Origin: Mucilaginibacter gracilis | GTDB taxonomy: Bacteria; Bacteroidota; Bacteroidia; Sphingobacteriales; Sphingobacteriaceae | Reading direction: 5' to 3' | Assembly (NCBI RefSeq): GCF_003633615.1 | Contig: NZ_RBKU01000001.1 | Location: 3,658,001-3,722,000 of the forward strand | DNA length: 64,000 nt | Made by a program: the position numbers and the translations under genes | Notes under the pieces: generated by a model | Seen by the model: only the letters and a program-made list of their open reading frames with translations | What the model was told of the DNA's origin: nothing | Databases searched by the model: none | In this document: positions 51,827 to 61,489 of the stretch, piece after piece | Layout of the letters: each line of letters starts with the position of its first letter | Numbering within the stretch: position 1 is the stretch's first letter

Positions 51827-54022
51827 ATGATTGAAACGAAGAAGTCACTGTTCGATAATCTTCAGAATTTTTTTGGATTCGACAACTTCAAGGGAGAGCA
51901 AGAAGCTATAATAACCAACATATTATCTGGCAACGATACTTTTGTTATCATGCCAACGGGCGGTGGTAAGTCCATGTGTTACCAATTACCAGCATTAATG
52001 ACCGACGGGATGGCCATTGTTATTTCGCCCCTTATTGCTTTAATGAAAAACCAGGTAGACCAGCTCAGGGCCTTTGGAGGATCAGACAGCATTGCACATT
52101 TTTTAAATTCGTCTTTAACCAAGTCCGAAATAACCAAGGTTAAGGAGGATGTTCTTTCGGGCAAAACCAAACTCCTCTATGTTGCTCCCGAATCGCTAAC
52201 CAAGCAAGAGAACATTGATTTTTTGCGTTTAAATCAGGTGTCGTTTGTGGCTGTAGACGAAGCGCATTGTATATCCGAGTGGGGGCATGATTTTAGGCCC
52301 GAGTACCGCAAAATCCGTCAGGTAATTAGTAACATTGGCGATAATATACCAATTATAGCTTTAACAGCTACAGCAACACCCAAAGTGCAGCAGGACATTC
52401 AAAAAAACCTGCAAATGAATAATGCAACCATTTACAAATCGTCGTTTAACCGGGGTAACCTTTTTTATGAGGTTAGGGCCAAGCGCCAGGTTTTAAAAGA
52501 GATAGTACGGTTTGTTAAGCAGCACCAGGGAAAATCGGGTATTATTTATTGCCTGAGCCGCAAAAAAGTAGAAGAGGTTGCCGAAGCACTATCGTTAAAC
52601 GGCGTTAAAGCATTACCTTACCATGCCGGCCTGGATGCCAAGGTGCGCGCCGATACCCAGGATAGGTTTTTGATGGAGGATGTTGACGTTATTGTGGCAA
52701 CTATTGCCTTTGGTATGGGTATTGATAAGCCCGATGTTCGTTACGTAATACACCACGATGTGCCTAAAAGCATGGAGGGCTATTACCAGGAAACCGGTAG
52801 GGCCGGACGCGATGGCGGCGAGGGCGTTTGCCTTGCTTTTTACAGCGAAAAAGATATTGACAAGCTGCAAAAGTTTATGAAAGATAAGCCTGTGGCCGAA
52901 AGGGAAATAGGTACACAGATATTAAAGGAAGTTATTGATTATGCCGAATCGGCCGTGTGCCGCCGTAAGCAGATACTCCATTATTTTGGCGAAAACTTTA
53001 ACGAGGCCGGCTGTAATTGCATGTGCGATAACTGCAGCGCAACCAAACAACATTTTGATGCCGAAGCACCTTTGCACAAGGCTTTAAGCCTGATGAAAAA
53101 ATTGGGCGAAAAGTTTGACGACCATCACATCATCAGCGTTTTAATGGGAGTTGATAACCCGCAGATACACAATTACGAGCACCACCTGATAGAAGAATTT
53201 GGTTCGGGAAAAGAAGAAGGCGAAAACCTTTGGAACTCATTAATGCGCCAGGCTTTGCTTAATAATTTTGTATCTAAAGATATAGATCAATATGGCTTAC
53301 TGCGTTTAACCAAATCGGGCAATGCTTTTATTGATAACCCGCATTCGTTACGTTATGTATTGAACAGGCCAATGGGTTCTACAGACGACGATGATGGTGA
53401 AGACGGGCCGAAAAGCGGAACCGGCGCACTGGATACCGTGCTTTTGCAGATGTTGAAAGACCAGCGTAAAAAAATTGCTAAACAAAAGGGTTTACCGCCT
53501 TTCGTTATCTTTCAGGACCCATCGTTAGAGGAAATGTGTACGCATTACCCAATCAACATCGAAGAGTTGAAGCAAATATCGGGCGTTGGCGCAGGCAAAG
53601 CCTTAAAATTTGGCGCTCCTTTTATCGATCTCATTAAAAAATATGTTGAGGAGCACGATATAGACCGCCCTATTGATATGGTGATTAAAAGTGCGGCCAA
53701 TAAATCGGCATTAAAGGTTTACATTATCCAAAATATCGACCGCCACTTATCGCTCGAAGATATTGCCAATTCAAAGGGTATCAGTTACGAAGATATTATT
53801 CGCGAAGTGGAATCGATAGTGAACTCGGGCACCAAGTTAAACCTCAATTACTATATTGACGAGATGATTGATGAAGACAGGCAGGAAGAGGTATTTGATT
53901 ACTTTAAATCGAGCGAGATCGACTCCATAGATGATGCATTGGTTGAGCTTGGCCCCAACGAATATACCCGCGAAGAAATGCAGCTAATGCGCATTAAGTT
54001 TATGAGCGAGTTGGGCAACTAA
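51827..54022 (+). CDS. recQ: ATP-dependent DNA helicase RecQ
   Basis: 731 aa. Helicase core: Walker A MPTGGGKSMCYQLPA, DEAH box VDEAHCISEWGHDFRPEYRK, motif VI QETGRAGRDG. RecQ-Ct zinc cysteines in CRRKQILHYFGE and CNCMCDNC, then winged helix and an HRDC-like domain (CTHYPINIEELKQISGVGAG), plus a C-terminal extension of about 120 residues usual in Bacteroidota RecQ. Repairs stalled forks and recombination intermediates. Confidence 0.96.
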   Translation: MIETKKSLFDNLQNFFGFDNFKGEQEAIITNILSGNDTFVIMPTGGGKSMCYQLPALMTDGMAIVISPLIALMKNQVDQLRAFGGSDSIAHFLNSSLTKSEITKVKEDVLSGKTKLLYVAPESLTKQENIDFLRLNQVSFVAVDEAHCISEWGHDFRPEYRKIRQVISNIGDNIPIIALTATATPKVQQDIQKNLQMNNATIYKSSFNRGNLFYEVRAKRQVLKEIVRFVKQHQGKSGIIYCLSRKKVEEVAEALSLNGVKALPYHAGLDAKVRADTQDRFLMEDVDVIVATIAFGMGIDKPDVRYVIHHDVPKSMEGYYQETGRAGRDGGEGVCLAFYSEKDIDKLQKFMKDKPVAEREIGTQILKEVIDYAESAVCRRKQILHYFGENFNEAGCNCMCDNCSATKQHFDAEAPLHKALSLMKKLGEKFDDHHIISVLMGVDNPQIHNYEHHLIEEFGSGKEEGENLWNSLMRQALLNNFVSKDIDQYGLLRLTKSGNAFIDNPHSLRYVLNRPMGSTDDDDGEDGPKSGTGALDTVLLQMLKDQRKKIAKQKGLPPFVIFQDPSLEEMCTHYPINIEELKQISGVGAGKALKFGAPFIDLIKKYVEEHDIDRPIDMVIKSAANKSALKVYIIQNIDRHLSLEDIANSKGISYEDIIREVESIVNSGTKLNLNYYIDEMIDEDRQEEVFDYFKSSEIDSIDDALVELGPNEYTREEMQLMRIKFMSELGN

Positions 54023-54048
54023 CAAATAATCAATTTTTTTAGAAATAT

Positions 54049-54086
54049 AAAAATAGCGTTGAGTTTTACTCATCGCTATTTTTTTT
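54049..54086. terminator. Bidirectional terminator after recQ
   Basis: AAAATAGCG-(TGAGT..ACTCA)-CGCTATTTT forms a long stem with T-run on the plus side; also usable for the convergent gene. Confidence 0.8.
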
Positions 54087-54100
54087 GCTGCACCGTTAGG

Positions 54101-55153
54101 TTATTGATGGTGAAACCCAAATGATACCCCGGCTGCCACGCCCACTGTTATATAAGTGTAACTGTTTTGGAATGACATATTATAATCGTCTTGCCCGCGG
54201 TAGCCGCCGCCAAACATCAGTGCTACATTTTGCATAAACGGAAACTGATAATAGTACGTTGCGCCAATATTCAGCCTTTTTTTATAATCGGTAAAGCTGT
54301 AGTTATTGTAGGTATCCATAATATACATAAAATCAATTTGCAGGCGCATCCAGTTATTAAATGTTCGCGTGTCGGGCTTAATAGCATCGGGCTGCGCTTT
54401 TGATAAGTTGTACATCCAGCTACCATTAACCCGCACAAAGCCATATTTGTCTTTAAGCGCGCGGGCATAGCCCAGGCCAATTAAGGCGGCATGTAACTCA
54501 AGGCCCAGGCTTTCGTAGCGGTTGCTTATGGTGTTTTTATGGTCAACGCGTTTGCCGTGCGTATAAGCCAGCGTATAAAAGTTAGTTGTAAACTTACCGC
54601 TATCGGTATTAAAGGTACCGTTGGGGTTTAATGTTGGCCCCCGTATGCCGTTAGAATGGTGCGAATAAGCTACCGAAATAAACGACGGCTGGTAGTAATT
54701 GCGGTTAAGCCTGTAATATAACGTACCACCCGGCATATAACTGGGCGATTTTACCGGCGCGCCCGGTGTATTTAACAGGCGCAACTTTACCCTGGGGTTA
54801 AATATAAACGCAAACCGCGATTTTGGCGTGCTAAACAATACAAAATTCCCGGTTAAATCTGCCACCAGGCTGGTAGGCACCGGGTTGCCGTACTCGTTGC
54901 CAAAGCTTGCCACCCTTGCGTTTTGCAGATAGATGTTATCAAAATTTTGATTGATGGTGCGCGTTACCTTTGTTTTATTGGCAGTTGTATCGGTAATTAC
55001 CCCTGTTTGCGGTTGGTATGTTTGGGCAATAGTAATATTGCTGCTTGAAACAATAAAGCCTGCTATAAAAAAAAGCCGCTTTAAATTAATGGAGTTACAC
55101 AAGCCTTTAAACGTATCTATTTTATGCATAGGGGATGATGTTAGTTCACTCAT
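54101..55153 (-). CDS. Outer-membrane beta-barrel protein, possibly phospholipase A1-like
   Basis: 350 aa. Signal-type hydrophobic stretch (RLFFIAGFIVSSSNITIAQ) near residue 28, so ATG 55153 or the ATG 24 nt later could start. Aromatic-rich alternating strands, ending in SFGFHHQ. Motif AYSHHSNGIRGP resembles the catalytic HxSNG of outer-membrane phospholipase A (His142/Ser144 in E. coli). It could be a PldA relative, but overall identity cannot be judged here. Confidence 0.6.
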   Translation of the reverse strand: MSELTSSPMHKIDTFKGLCNSINLKRLFFIAGFIVSSSNITIAQTYQPQTGVITDTTANKTKVTRTINQNFDNIYLQNARVASFGNEYGNPVPTSLVADLTGNFVLFSTPKSRFAFIFNPRVKLRLLNTPGAPVKSPSYMPGGTLYYRLNRNYYQPSFISVAYSHHSNGIRGPTLNPNGTFNTDSGKFTTNFYTLAYTHGKRVDHKNTISNRYESLGLELHAALIGLGYARALKDKYGFVRVNGSWMYNLSKAQPDAIKPDTRTFNNWMRLQIDFMYIMDTYNNYSFTDYKKRLNIGATYYYQFPFMQNVALMFGGGYRGQDDYNMSFQNSYTYITVGVAAGVSFGFHHQ

Positions 55154-55477
55154 ATACGTTTATGGTTAAGCTTTGGTTTAATAAAACTCCCGCTTTAAAA
55201 AAACAGAAAATAATTATTTGATATTCTATCCGAACAATATTTTATTATGCATGCATAGTATTGTGTTTTTTAGAATTTAATTTTGAAAAAGTCTATTTTT
55301 TAAAATTTATATTTTTAACATGGTATTTTTAACAATATAATAGTTTATTTTAATTAAACCTATTGGTTAAAACACCGTCATAGATATATAAAACAACAAC
55401 AAAAAACGATAAGCGGAAGAAACCAAAAACTAACAAACAATCCTTCCAAAAGTATCACTCACATCAAAACAACGATC
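55154..55477. other. AT-rich intergenic region and A/C-rich leader
   Basis: 324 bp between divergent genes. The last 95 nt before the ATG at 55478 are rich in A and C and poor in G, giving an unstructured leader. No gene seen. Confidence 0.4.
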
Positions 55478-56122
55478 ATGAAAAAGTTAACCTTAGTATC
55501 AGCAGCAATAATAATGAGCGGTTTAGTTTATCAAACTGCTAACGCACAAATAGGTGTTCATTTTAACATTCATTTAGGCTCAAGGCCAGTAGTTATTGCC
55601 CCGGCTTATGATTCTGATTTTTATTACCTGCCCGAAGTGGAAGCTTATTACTCGGTTGGGCAACAATGTTACTTTTACCAGGATGGTGGCTCATGGGTAT
55701 CGGCCGCTTACCTACCCGGTAGGTACCATGATTACGATTGGCAACATGCACGTAGGTTTGCCGTAAACGAACCACGCCCATACATGCATAACGATGTTTA
55801 CAGGGCACGATATGGTGGGTTTGACGGCCGCAGAGACTGGAATTACCGAGACGACCGCAGCAGGGTATATGCTGATAGAGATGGTTTTGATAACAGGTTT
55901 AGAGATAACGGTAACCGTTTTAGAGATAATGACAACCGTTTTAGAGGTAATGATAACGGATTTAGAAATAATGATAACAGGAGAGATGGCCAACGAAATG
56001 ATGACCGCGGACGCTTCGATAACAGAAACGATCGTCAGCAAAATAACAACCAAAACTCCCGTGGTAACGATAACAACAGGGGAGATAACGATAGCAGAAC
56101 AGGAAGAGGTGGTAGATTTTAA
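55478..56122 (+). CDS. Secreted Asn/Arg/Asp-rich repeat protein
   Basis: 214 aa with signal peptide (TLVSAAIIMSGLVYQTANAQ). A folded N-terminal part (FYYLPEVEAYYSVGQQCYFY, WVSAAYLPGRYHDYDW) is followed by a disordered tail with 7-residue repeats of the type NRFRDND (about residues 143-175; 21-bp DNA repeats) and a Gly/Asn/Arg-rich end. The type is common in Bacteroidota; function unknown, perhaps envelope or RNA/anion binding through the basic tail. Confidence 0.75.
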   Translation: MKKLTLVSAAIIMSGLVYQTANAQIGVHFNIHLGSRPVVIAPAYDSDFYYLPEVEAYYSVGQQCYFYQDGGSWVSAAYLPGRYHDYDWQHARRFAVNEPRPYMHNDVYRARYGGFDGRRDWNYRDDRSRVYADRDGFDNRFRDNGNRFRDNDNRFRGNDNGFRNNDNRRDGQRNDDRGRFDNRNDRQQNNNQNSRGNDNNRGDNDSRTGRGGRF

Positions 56123-56142
56123 TTGTTGATTTCCCAAAATGG

Positions 56143-56175
56143 CCGTCTCAAAGCAATTTGAGGCGGTTTTTTTTT
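56143..56175 (+). terminator. Terminator of the Asn-rich protein gene
   Basis: CCGTCTCAAA and TTTGAGGCGG, then nine Ts. It overlaps the last codons of the histidine kinase gene on the other strand. Confidence 0.75.
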
Positions 56176-58259
56176 GCTGGTTGTTTTTTTAACCGCACGT
56201 AAAAAGTAGTTCCGTTGCTGGGGTCGCTATCAAACCATATTTCACCGTTATGGCTCTCAACTATTTGTTTGGATATTGATAGGCCCAAACCAAATGATTT
56301 TTCGCCCAATGTGCCGGGCCGTTTAGCTTCGGTAAACATGTGAAACACCTGGTCCTTAATTTTATCAGGAATGCCTATTCCGTGGTCGTTAACTGATATT
56401 TTGATATTGTCGTTCTCTAAAAAAACCTTTACAGTAATAACCGCACCGTTGGGGCTAAATTTAATGGCGTTGCTAATTAAGTTGCTAAGCACGCGCCAAA
56501 TTTTTTCGCGGCTTATATATAATTCTTCCGGATCTTCAAGTACGTCCAGCATTATTTTCTGGTTTTTTTCGGCGGCTTTAAACCTCAACAATTCAACACT
56601 ATGGGTTAACAGTACGTTAATATCAACATATTGTTTGTTTAAAGTTTTTGCCGATAGTGTAGTTGTAGCCTCCAGTATCTCATTGATAAGCTCTAACGAG
56701 TTATTGGTAGTGGCTTGTATCAGGTTTAAAAGTTCTATCTGTTCACTGTCAAGGCCTTCTTCCATTAGCATCATGGCTGTTAACGATGCAATACCACCAA
56801 TAGGGTTACGCAAATCGTGCGATACGGCTCTTAATATACGGTCTTTCTCGTGCCCGTTCTTTTCCAGTTCTGCTAACGATTTTTCTAACTGTAACTTTTG
56901 TTCATTAACTTTTTTGTTAAGGTCGCTCAAGGTTTTTACACTGTTTTTCGATCTTCTCCAGTTTAAAAATATCAGCAAAATAATAATCAGCGCCATTATA
57001 GCATAAACCAGCGCCACAATTAAATACATATGCTGTACCTTGTTGTCGCTCCTTAAAGTTTTTATTGTTGATTGGTCCTCCAGATCTTTAAATTGTTGAT
57101 TAAAGTCGCTCTCCTTCAGTTTGCGGTTTGCGTTGGTTACCGAATCTTTAATCTCATCATAAGCATCAAAGTAATAAAGTGCTTTTTTAAGGTCGTTTGT
57201 TTTTTTGTAATAGTCGGCCATTAGGTAATTCCAGTCCACCTCGGCGTCTATGTTTTTCACACTATCTAACTGTGCCCTTATATTTTTGAGCAGGTTATAT
57301 AATAAAGCAGGTTTGTGGGCGTCAATATACAAATGTGCCAGTTTTAGTTCAGTTAACTCGGCATCGCGGTTATCATTGCCCTTTTTTAAATTAGTTTCAA
57401 TACTCTTTTTTAATAAGGGTTCTGCCTTGGCAAAGTTGTTTTTTTCTAAATATAAACCCGCCAAATTGCCATAAACCACGCTTAGTGAAACCTCCATGAT
57501 GCGGGTTTTGGAACTGTATTTTGCGCCCTCCGTTTTAATATATTCCAGGGTCCTTTGGTAGTAGCTTTCTGCCTCGCTTAACATCCCGGCTCTGTGGTAG
57601 CTTAAAGCAGCATTATCTAACAATTCCTGGTTGCGATAGAAGGTTGCAAAATTATCAGTACAGGTTTTGCTTTCGTTAAAGCTTTGTATAAAATGGCTGG
57701 CAGCTTGTTTATAATGTTCTTGCTTATACATTATCATACCCATGTGGTAGCTGTATTCGCCCATGGTACAGCTATCAAAACTACTGCTGCCAATTTTTTT
57801 ACCCTGGTAATAACAACGGTACGCATCCGAAAACTTACCCATTTTAAAAAGCACATCTCCTTTTGAAAATGCAGCCACACTATATTGTTTAGCATATTTT
57901 TTTTCGCTTTGAGTAACCTCTATAAGGTTTTGCATACTATCGGTGTATAGCAAAGCTTTATTATAATCTTTTGTATTTTGATCGTTATAATAAAAGTGCA
58001 TCCGGTAATATTCAACCTGATCAGGAATGCTAACGTTTTTTTGTTTTGCCATTGCCGAATCCATATAGCGTATTGCGCGGGTTGGGTTGGTATCGTAAAT
58101 GCTGTTTGTATTATCAAATATGGCGCTGAGATCAGGAGCAGACGTATGCGATTTTTTATCGCAGGAGGTTAAAAGAAAAATTATTAGACACGTAATCGCA
58201 CAAAAAATAGGATGATAATTTTTGTGCAGATAACGATAGTCTCCGGTAATATAGGGCAT
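56148..58259 (-). CDS. TPR-containing sensor histidine kinase with lipoprotein-like N-terminus
   Basis: 703 aa. N-terminal hydrophobic segment ends in a lipobox-like LLTSC (about Cys33). About ten TPR-like helices (residues 50-390) are followed by one membrane segment (MYLIVALVYAIMALIIILLI, about 425), a coiled coil, the phosphoacceptor box RAVSHDLRNPIGGIASL and an ATPase domain with NLISNAIKFSP, DHGIGIP and GLGLSISKQIVESHNG. The sensor would lie in the periplasm. No response regulator is adjacent. Confidence 0.9.
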   Translation of the reverse strand: MPYITGDYRYLHKNYHPIFCAITCLIIFLLTSCDKKSHTSAPDLSAIFDNTNSIYDTNPTRAIRYMDSAMAKQKNVSIPDQVEYYRMHFYYNDQNTKDYNKALLYTDSMQNLIEVTQSEKKYAKQYSVAAFSKGDVLFKMGKFSDAYRCYYQGKKIGSSSFDSCTMGEYSYHMGMIMYKQEHYKQAASHFIQSFNESKTCTDNFATFYRNQELLDNAALSYHRAGMLSEAESYYQRTLEYIKTEGAKYSSKTRIMEVSLSVVYGNLAGLYLEKNNFAKAEPLLKKSIETNLKKGNDNRDAELTELKLAHLYIDAHKPALLYNLLKNIRAQLDSVKNIDAEVDWNYLMADYYKKTNDLKKALYYFDAYDEIKDSVTNANRKLKESDFNQQFKDLEDQSTIKTLRSDNKVQHMYLIVALVYAIMALIIILLIFLNWRRSKNSVKTLSDLNKKVNEQKLQLEKSLAELEKNGHEKDRILRAVSHDLRNPIGGIASLTAMMLMEEGLDSEQIELLNLIQATTNNSLELINEILEATTTLSAKTLNKQYVDINVLLTHSVELLRFKAAEKNQKIMLDVLEDPEELYISREKIWRVLSNLISNAIKFSPNGAVITVKVFLENDNIKISVNDHGIGIPDKIKDQVFHMFTEAKRPGTLGEKSFGLGLSISKQIVESHNGEIWFDSDPSNGTTFYVRLKKQPAKKNRLKLL

Positions 58260-58348
58260 TAATCTTAATTAATTATCAAATATAGCTTTTTGCAGTAGTT
58301 AGTCAATTATTATTATTATAAAATTAGTTTGTTTTTGGGCAATATTTT

Positions 58349-59530
58349 TCACTTGAAAGCATCCTCGCCTGTAATATCCATACCAGTAATAAGTAAGTGA
58401 ATGTCGTGCGTTCCCTCATACGTTATCACCGATTCTAAATTCATCATATGCCGCATAATTGAGTATTCGCCTGTAATGCCCATGCCGCCTAACATTTGGC
58501 GCGCCTCGCGCGCAATGGTAATTGCAGTTTCAACACTGTTGCGTTTAGCCATTGATATTTGCGCCGCCGTAGCCCGATTGTTGTTTTTTAACATGCCTAA
58601 CCGCCATACTAACAACTGCGCCTTGGTTATTTCGGTAATCATTTCGGCCAGTTTTTTTTGTTGTAGTTGAAAGCCTGCAATAGGCTTTCCAAACTGCTGC
58701 CGTTGTTTGGCATAGCGCAAAGCGGTGTAGTAACAATCCATAGCGCAACCCAAAGCTCCCCAGGCTATGCCGTAGCGGGCCTGGTTTAAGCAACCTAACG
58801 GTCCTTTTAAACCGGTTACGTTGGGCAAAAGGTTTTCCTTTGGCACCTTTACGTTATCAAATACCAACTCACCGGTTGCCGATGCCCGTAACGACCACTT
58901 GTTATGCGTTTCGGGCGTGCTAAAGCCTTCCATGCCACGTTCCACAATTAAGCCCTGTATTTTGCCGCTCTCGTTTTTCGCCCATACAATGGCAATATCG
59001 GCAAAGGGGGCGTTCGATATCCACATTTTAGCGCCGTTTAATATATAATGGTCGCCTGCATCCTTAAAGTTAGTAGTTAAACCTCCCGGGTCCGAACCAT
59101 GGTCGGGCTCGGTTAAACCAAAGCAACCCATCAGTTCGCCTGTAGCTAATTTGGGCAGGTATTTCATTTTTTGATCTTCCGATCCATAGGCCCAAATAGG
59201 GTACATCACCAAACTACCCTGCACCGAAGCCGTAGAGCGTATTCCCGAATCGCCGCGTTCAATTTCCTGCATAATTATACCGTAGGCAATATAATCTAAA
59301 CCGGCCCCGCCATATTCGGTTGGTACGGTTGGGCCAAAAGCGCCAATTTCGGCCAGGCCCTTCAACAACTGTTTGGGAAATTGGGCCTTTTGTGCATATT
59401 CCTCAATTATGGGGCTTAGCTCTTTTTTAACCCAATCCCTGGCAGTTTGCCGTATCAGTTTATGCTCGTCGGTAAGCAATTCGTCAAGCAAATAATAATC
59501 GGGAGCTTGGTATTGGTCGGTTTTAGGCAT
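58349..59530 (-). CDS. Acyl-CoA dehydrogenase, glutaryl-CoA dehydrogenase type
   Basis: 393 aa. Flavin and substrate motifs: GCFGLTEPDHGSDPGGL, WISNAPFADIAIVWAK, RQQFGKPIAGFQLQQ and the catalytic Glu in SVITYEGTHDIHLLITG. The YEGTHDIH context and length match glutaryl-CoA dehydrogenase. It would oxidise glutaryl-CoA to crotonyl-CoA and pass electrons to ETF (etfAB in this window). Confidence 0.92.
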   Translation of the reverse strand: MPKTDQYQAPDYYLLDELLTDEHKLIRQTARDWVKKELSPIIEEYAQKAQFPKQLLKGLAEIGAFGPTVPTEYGGAGLDYIAYGIIMQEIERGDSGIRSTASVQGSLVMYPIWAYGSEDQKMKYLPKLATGELMGCFGLTEPDHGSDPGGLTTNFKDAGDHYILNGAKMWISNAPFADIAIVWAKNESGKIQGLIVERGMEGFSTPETHNKWSLRASATGELVFDNVKVPKENLLPNVTGLKGPLGCLNQARYGIAWGALGCAMDCYYTALRYAKQRQQFGKPIAGFQLQQKKLAEMITEITKAQLLVWRLGMLKNNNRATAAQISMAKRNSVETAITIAREARQMLGGMGITGEYSIMRHMMNLESVITYEGTHDIHLLITGMDITGEDAFK

Positions 59531-59658
59531 AACTACGGGTTGTTGTATATAACAAATCTCGACAAATCATCCTCATTAAACAATAGCGTTTAAACGCGCT
59601 AAAGTTATATTGTGATAAAATGCACACTAATTGAGTACTATAGCTAACCTACAAGTAG

Positions 59659-59683
59659 TTCCCCCTTTAGGGGGTTAGGGGGC
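59659..59683. repeat. C5/G5 palindrome, copy P5
   Basis: TTCCCCCTTTAGGGGG-TTA-GGGGG, same design as P2. Located upstream of folB. Confidence 0.75.
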
Positions 59684-59716
59684 TTTCTACTATTAGGGGT
59701 TTAAAAGGCTTTTGCC

Positions 59717-59724
59717 TAACTTTG
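59717..59724 (+). promoter_or_regulatory. Leaderless -7 box of folB
   Basis: TAACTTTG, 5 nt before the ATG at 59730. Confidence 0.5.
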
Positions 59725-59729
59725 GCCTC

Positions 59730-60104
59730 ATGGTTAAAGTGGCATTGCAGGGCGTTAAATTTTTTGCCTATCACGGTTTTTACCCCGAAGAGCAGGTTTT
59801 AGGTAATCATTTTATAATTGATGTGTCTGTAGAATTTCCGCAGCAACACCATTATAGTGATGATGAGATTGCCCATACCATTAATTACGAACAGCTTTAC
59901 GCGATGGTTGATACCGAAATGTGCCATACCCGCAAACTGCTGGAAACTGTAGTACAAGGCATTATCGACAGGGTTAAGGTTGCTTATACCTTTGCGGAAA
60001 TCATCAAAGTAAGCATCACCAAGCAAAACCCACCTTTGGCCGGCGAGGTTGCGGCTTCGTTTATCCAAATAACCTACCACAAACCTAATGACGACCTTCA
60101 ATAG
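59730..60104 (+). CDS. folB: Dihydroneopterin aldolase
   Basis: 124 aa from ATG 59730; a TTG 18 nt upstream is rejected because it is part of the promoter. FFAYHGFYPEEQVLGNHFIID, TINYEQLYAMVD and LLETVVQGIID are family motifs, with a catalytic Lys in KVSITKQNPPL. It makes 6-hydroxymethyl-dihydropterin for folate. Its end overlaps the next gene by 17 nt. Confidence 0.93.
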   Translation: MVKVALQGVKFFAYHGFYPEEQVLGNHFIIDVSVEFPQQHHYSDDEIAHTINYEQLYAMVDTEMCHTRKLLETVVQGIIDRVKVAYTFAEIIKVSITKQNPPLAGEVAASFIQITYHKPNDDLQ

Positions 60105-61488
60105 CATCAGCGACGATATTGTTAGGCAAATACGCAATATAGCAGGAGAGGCCTTTGTATATACCAATCGCAATGATCTGGAAAAATACAGTCACGACGA
60201 AACCGAAGATCTGCGGTATTTCCCGCAGGTAGTAGCCCGTCCGCAAACAACAGAACAGATAGCGCAGCTATTAAAACTGTGTAATGAGCATTTTATACCG
60301 GTTACGCCGCGCGGCGCGGGCACCGGTTTAAGCGGAGGCGCACTGGCTGTAAATGCCGGGCTGGTTATATCAATGGAAAACTTTAACCAAATCATCAATA
60401 TTGATGAGCGTAACCTGCAAGCCACCGTTGAACCCGGTGTAATAACCCAAGTATTTATGAACGCCGTTGAAGAAAAAGGCCTGCTTTACCCGGTTGACCC
60501 GGCAAGCAAAGGCAGTTGCTTTATTGGCGGCAACGTAGCCAATTGTTCCGGCGGGCCGCGTGTGGTAAAATATGGCACCATCCGCGAGTATGTGTTAAAC
60601 CTCGAAGTGGTTTTGCCTACAGGCGAAGTGATATGGACGGGCGCCAATACCCTCAAATATGCATCGGGCTATAACCTTACCCAATTGATGATAGGCTCGG
60701 AAGGCACCCTGGGTATTGTAACCAAAATAGTGGTTAAACTTATACCTAAACCAACACAAAATGTGCTGATGCTGGCTTCGTTTACTACTAACGAGCAGGC
60801 TTGCGGCGCGGTATCGGCAATTTTTAGGGCGGGCGTTATTCCATCAACGGTAGAATTTATGGAACGCCGCGGAGTAGAATGGGTTATTGAACACGATAAC
60901 ATAAACTTTGCCCTACAGGATGGCATAGCGGCTTATTTGCTGATAGAAGTTGACGGCAATAACGCCGACGTGATTTTTTCCGAATGTGAAAAGATAAACA
61001 CCGCCCTCGAAGAATTTGAATGTAAAGACATCCTCTTTGCCGATTCATCGGCACAAAAGGAAGAGCTTTGGAACATGCGCCGCATTATGGGTGTATCGGT
61101 AAAATCAAACTCAATTTATAAGGAAGAAGATACCGTAGTGCCCCGAGCCGAACTACCGGCTTTGATAAAAGGAATTAAAGAAATAGGAGCGAAGTATGGC
61201 TTCGAATCTGTTTGCTATGGCCACGCCGGCGACGGAAACTTGCACGTCAATATCATCAAAGCAGGTATGAGCGACGAAGACTGGAACACCAAATTGAAAG
61301 ACGGCATCCGCGAGGTTTTCGAGCTAACGGTATCGTTAGGCGGCACAATATCCGGTGAACACGGCATCGGCCTGGTGCAACGCGAATTTATGCCCATTAA
61401 ATATCCGGATATAAACCTGGCGCTGATGAGGGGGATTAAGGGGGTATTTGATCCGAACGGAATTTTGAATCCGGGAAAGATATTTTAG
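60088..61488 (+). CDS. FAD-linked oxidase, glycolate oxidase GlcD-like
   Basis: 466 aa. FAD-binding type 4 domain (TPRGAGTGLSGGALAVNAGL, GSCFIGGNVANCSGGPRVVKYG) and C-terminal oxidase domain (CYGHAGDGNLHVNI, SGEHGIGLVQREFM). Oxidises a 2-hydroxyacid such as glycolate or D-lactate. No GlcE/GlcF neighbours. Overlaps folB by 17 nt, so coupled. Confidence 0.93.
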   Translation: MTTFNSISDDIVRQIRNIAGEAFVYTNRNDLEKYSHDETEDLRYFPQVVARPQTTEQIAQLLKLCNEHFIPVTPRGAGTGLSGGALAVNAGLVISMENFNQIINIDERNLQATVEPGVITQVFMNAVEEKGLLYPVDPASKGSCFIGGNVANCSGGPRVVKYGTIREYVLNLEVVLPTGEVIWTGANTLKYASGYNLTQLMIGSEGTLGIVTKIVVKLIPKPTQNVLMLASFTTNEQACGAVSAIFRAGVIPSTVEFMERRGVEWVIEHDNINFALQDGIAAYLLIEVDGNNADVIFSECEKINTALEEFECKDILFADSSAQKEELWNMRRIMGVSVKSNSIYKEEDTVVPRAELPALIKGIKEIGAKYGFESVCYGHAGDGNLHVNIIKAGMSDEDWNTKLKDGIREVFELTVSLGGTISGEHGIGLVQREFMPIKYPDINLALMRGIKGVFDPNGILNPGKIF

Positions 61489-61489
61489 G

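Noticed and set aside
55794..56129. 111-codon overlapping frame and its antisense 141-codon frame in the Asn-rich gene
   Set aside because: Products of the 21-bp repeat being open in several frames; low complexity and no start signal.
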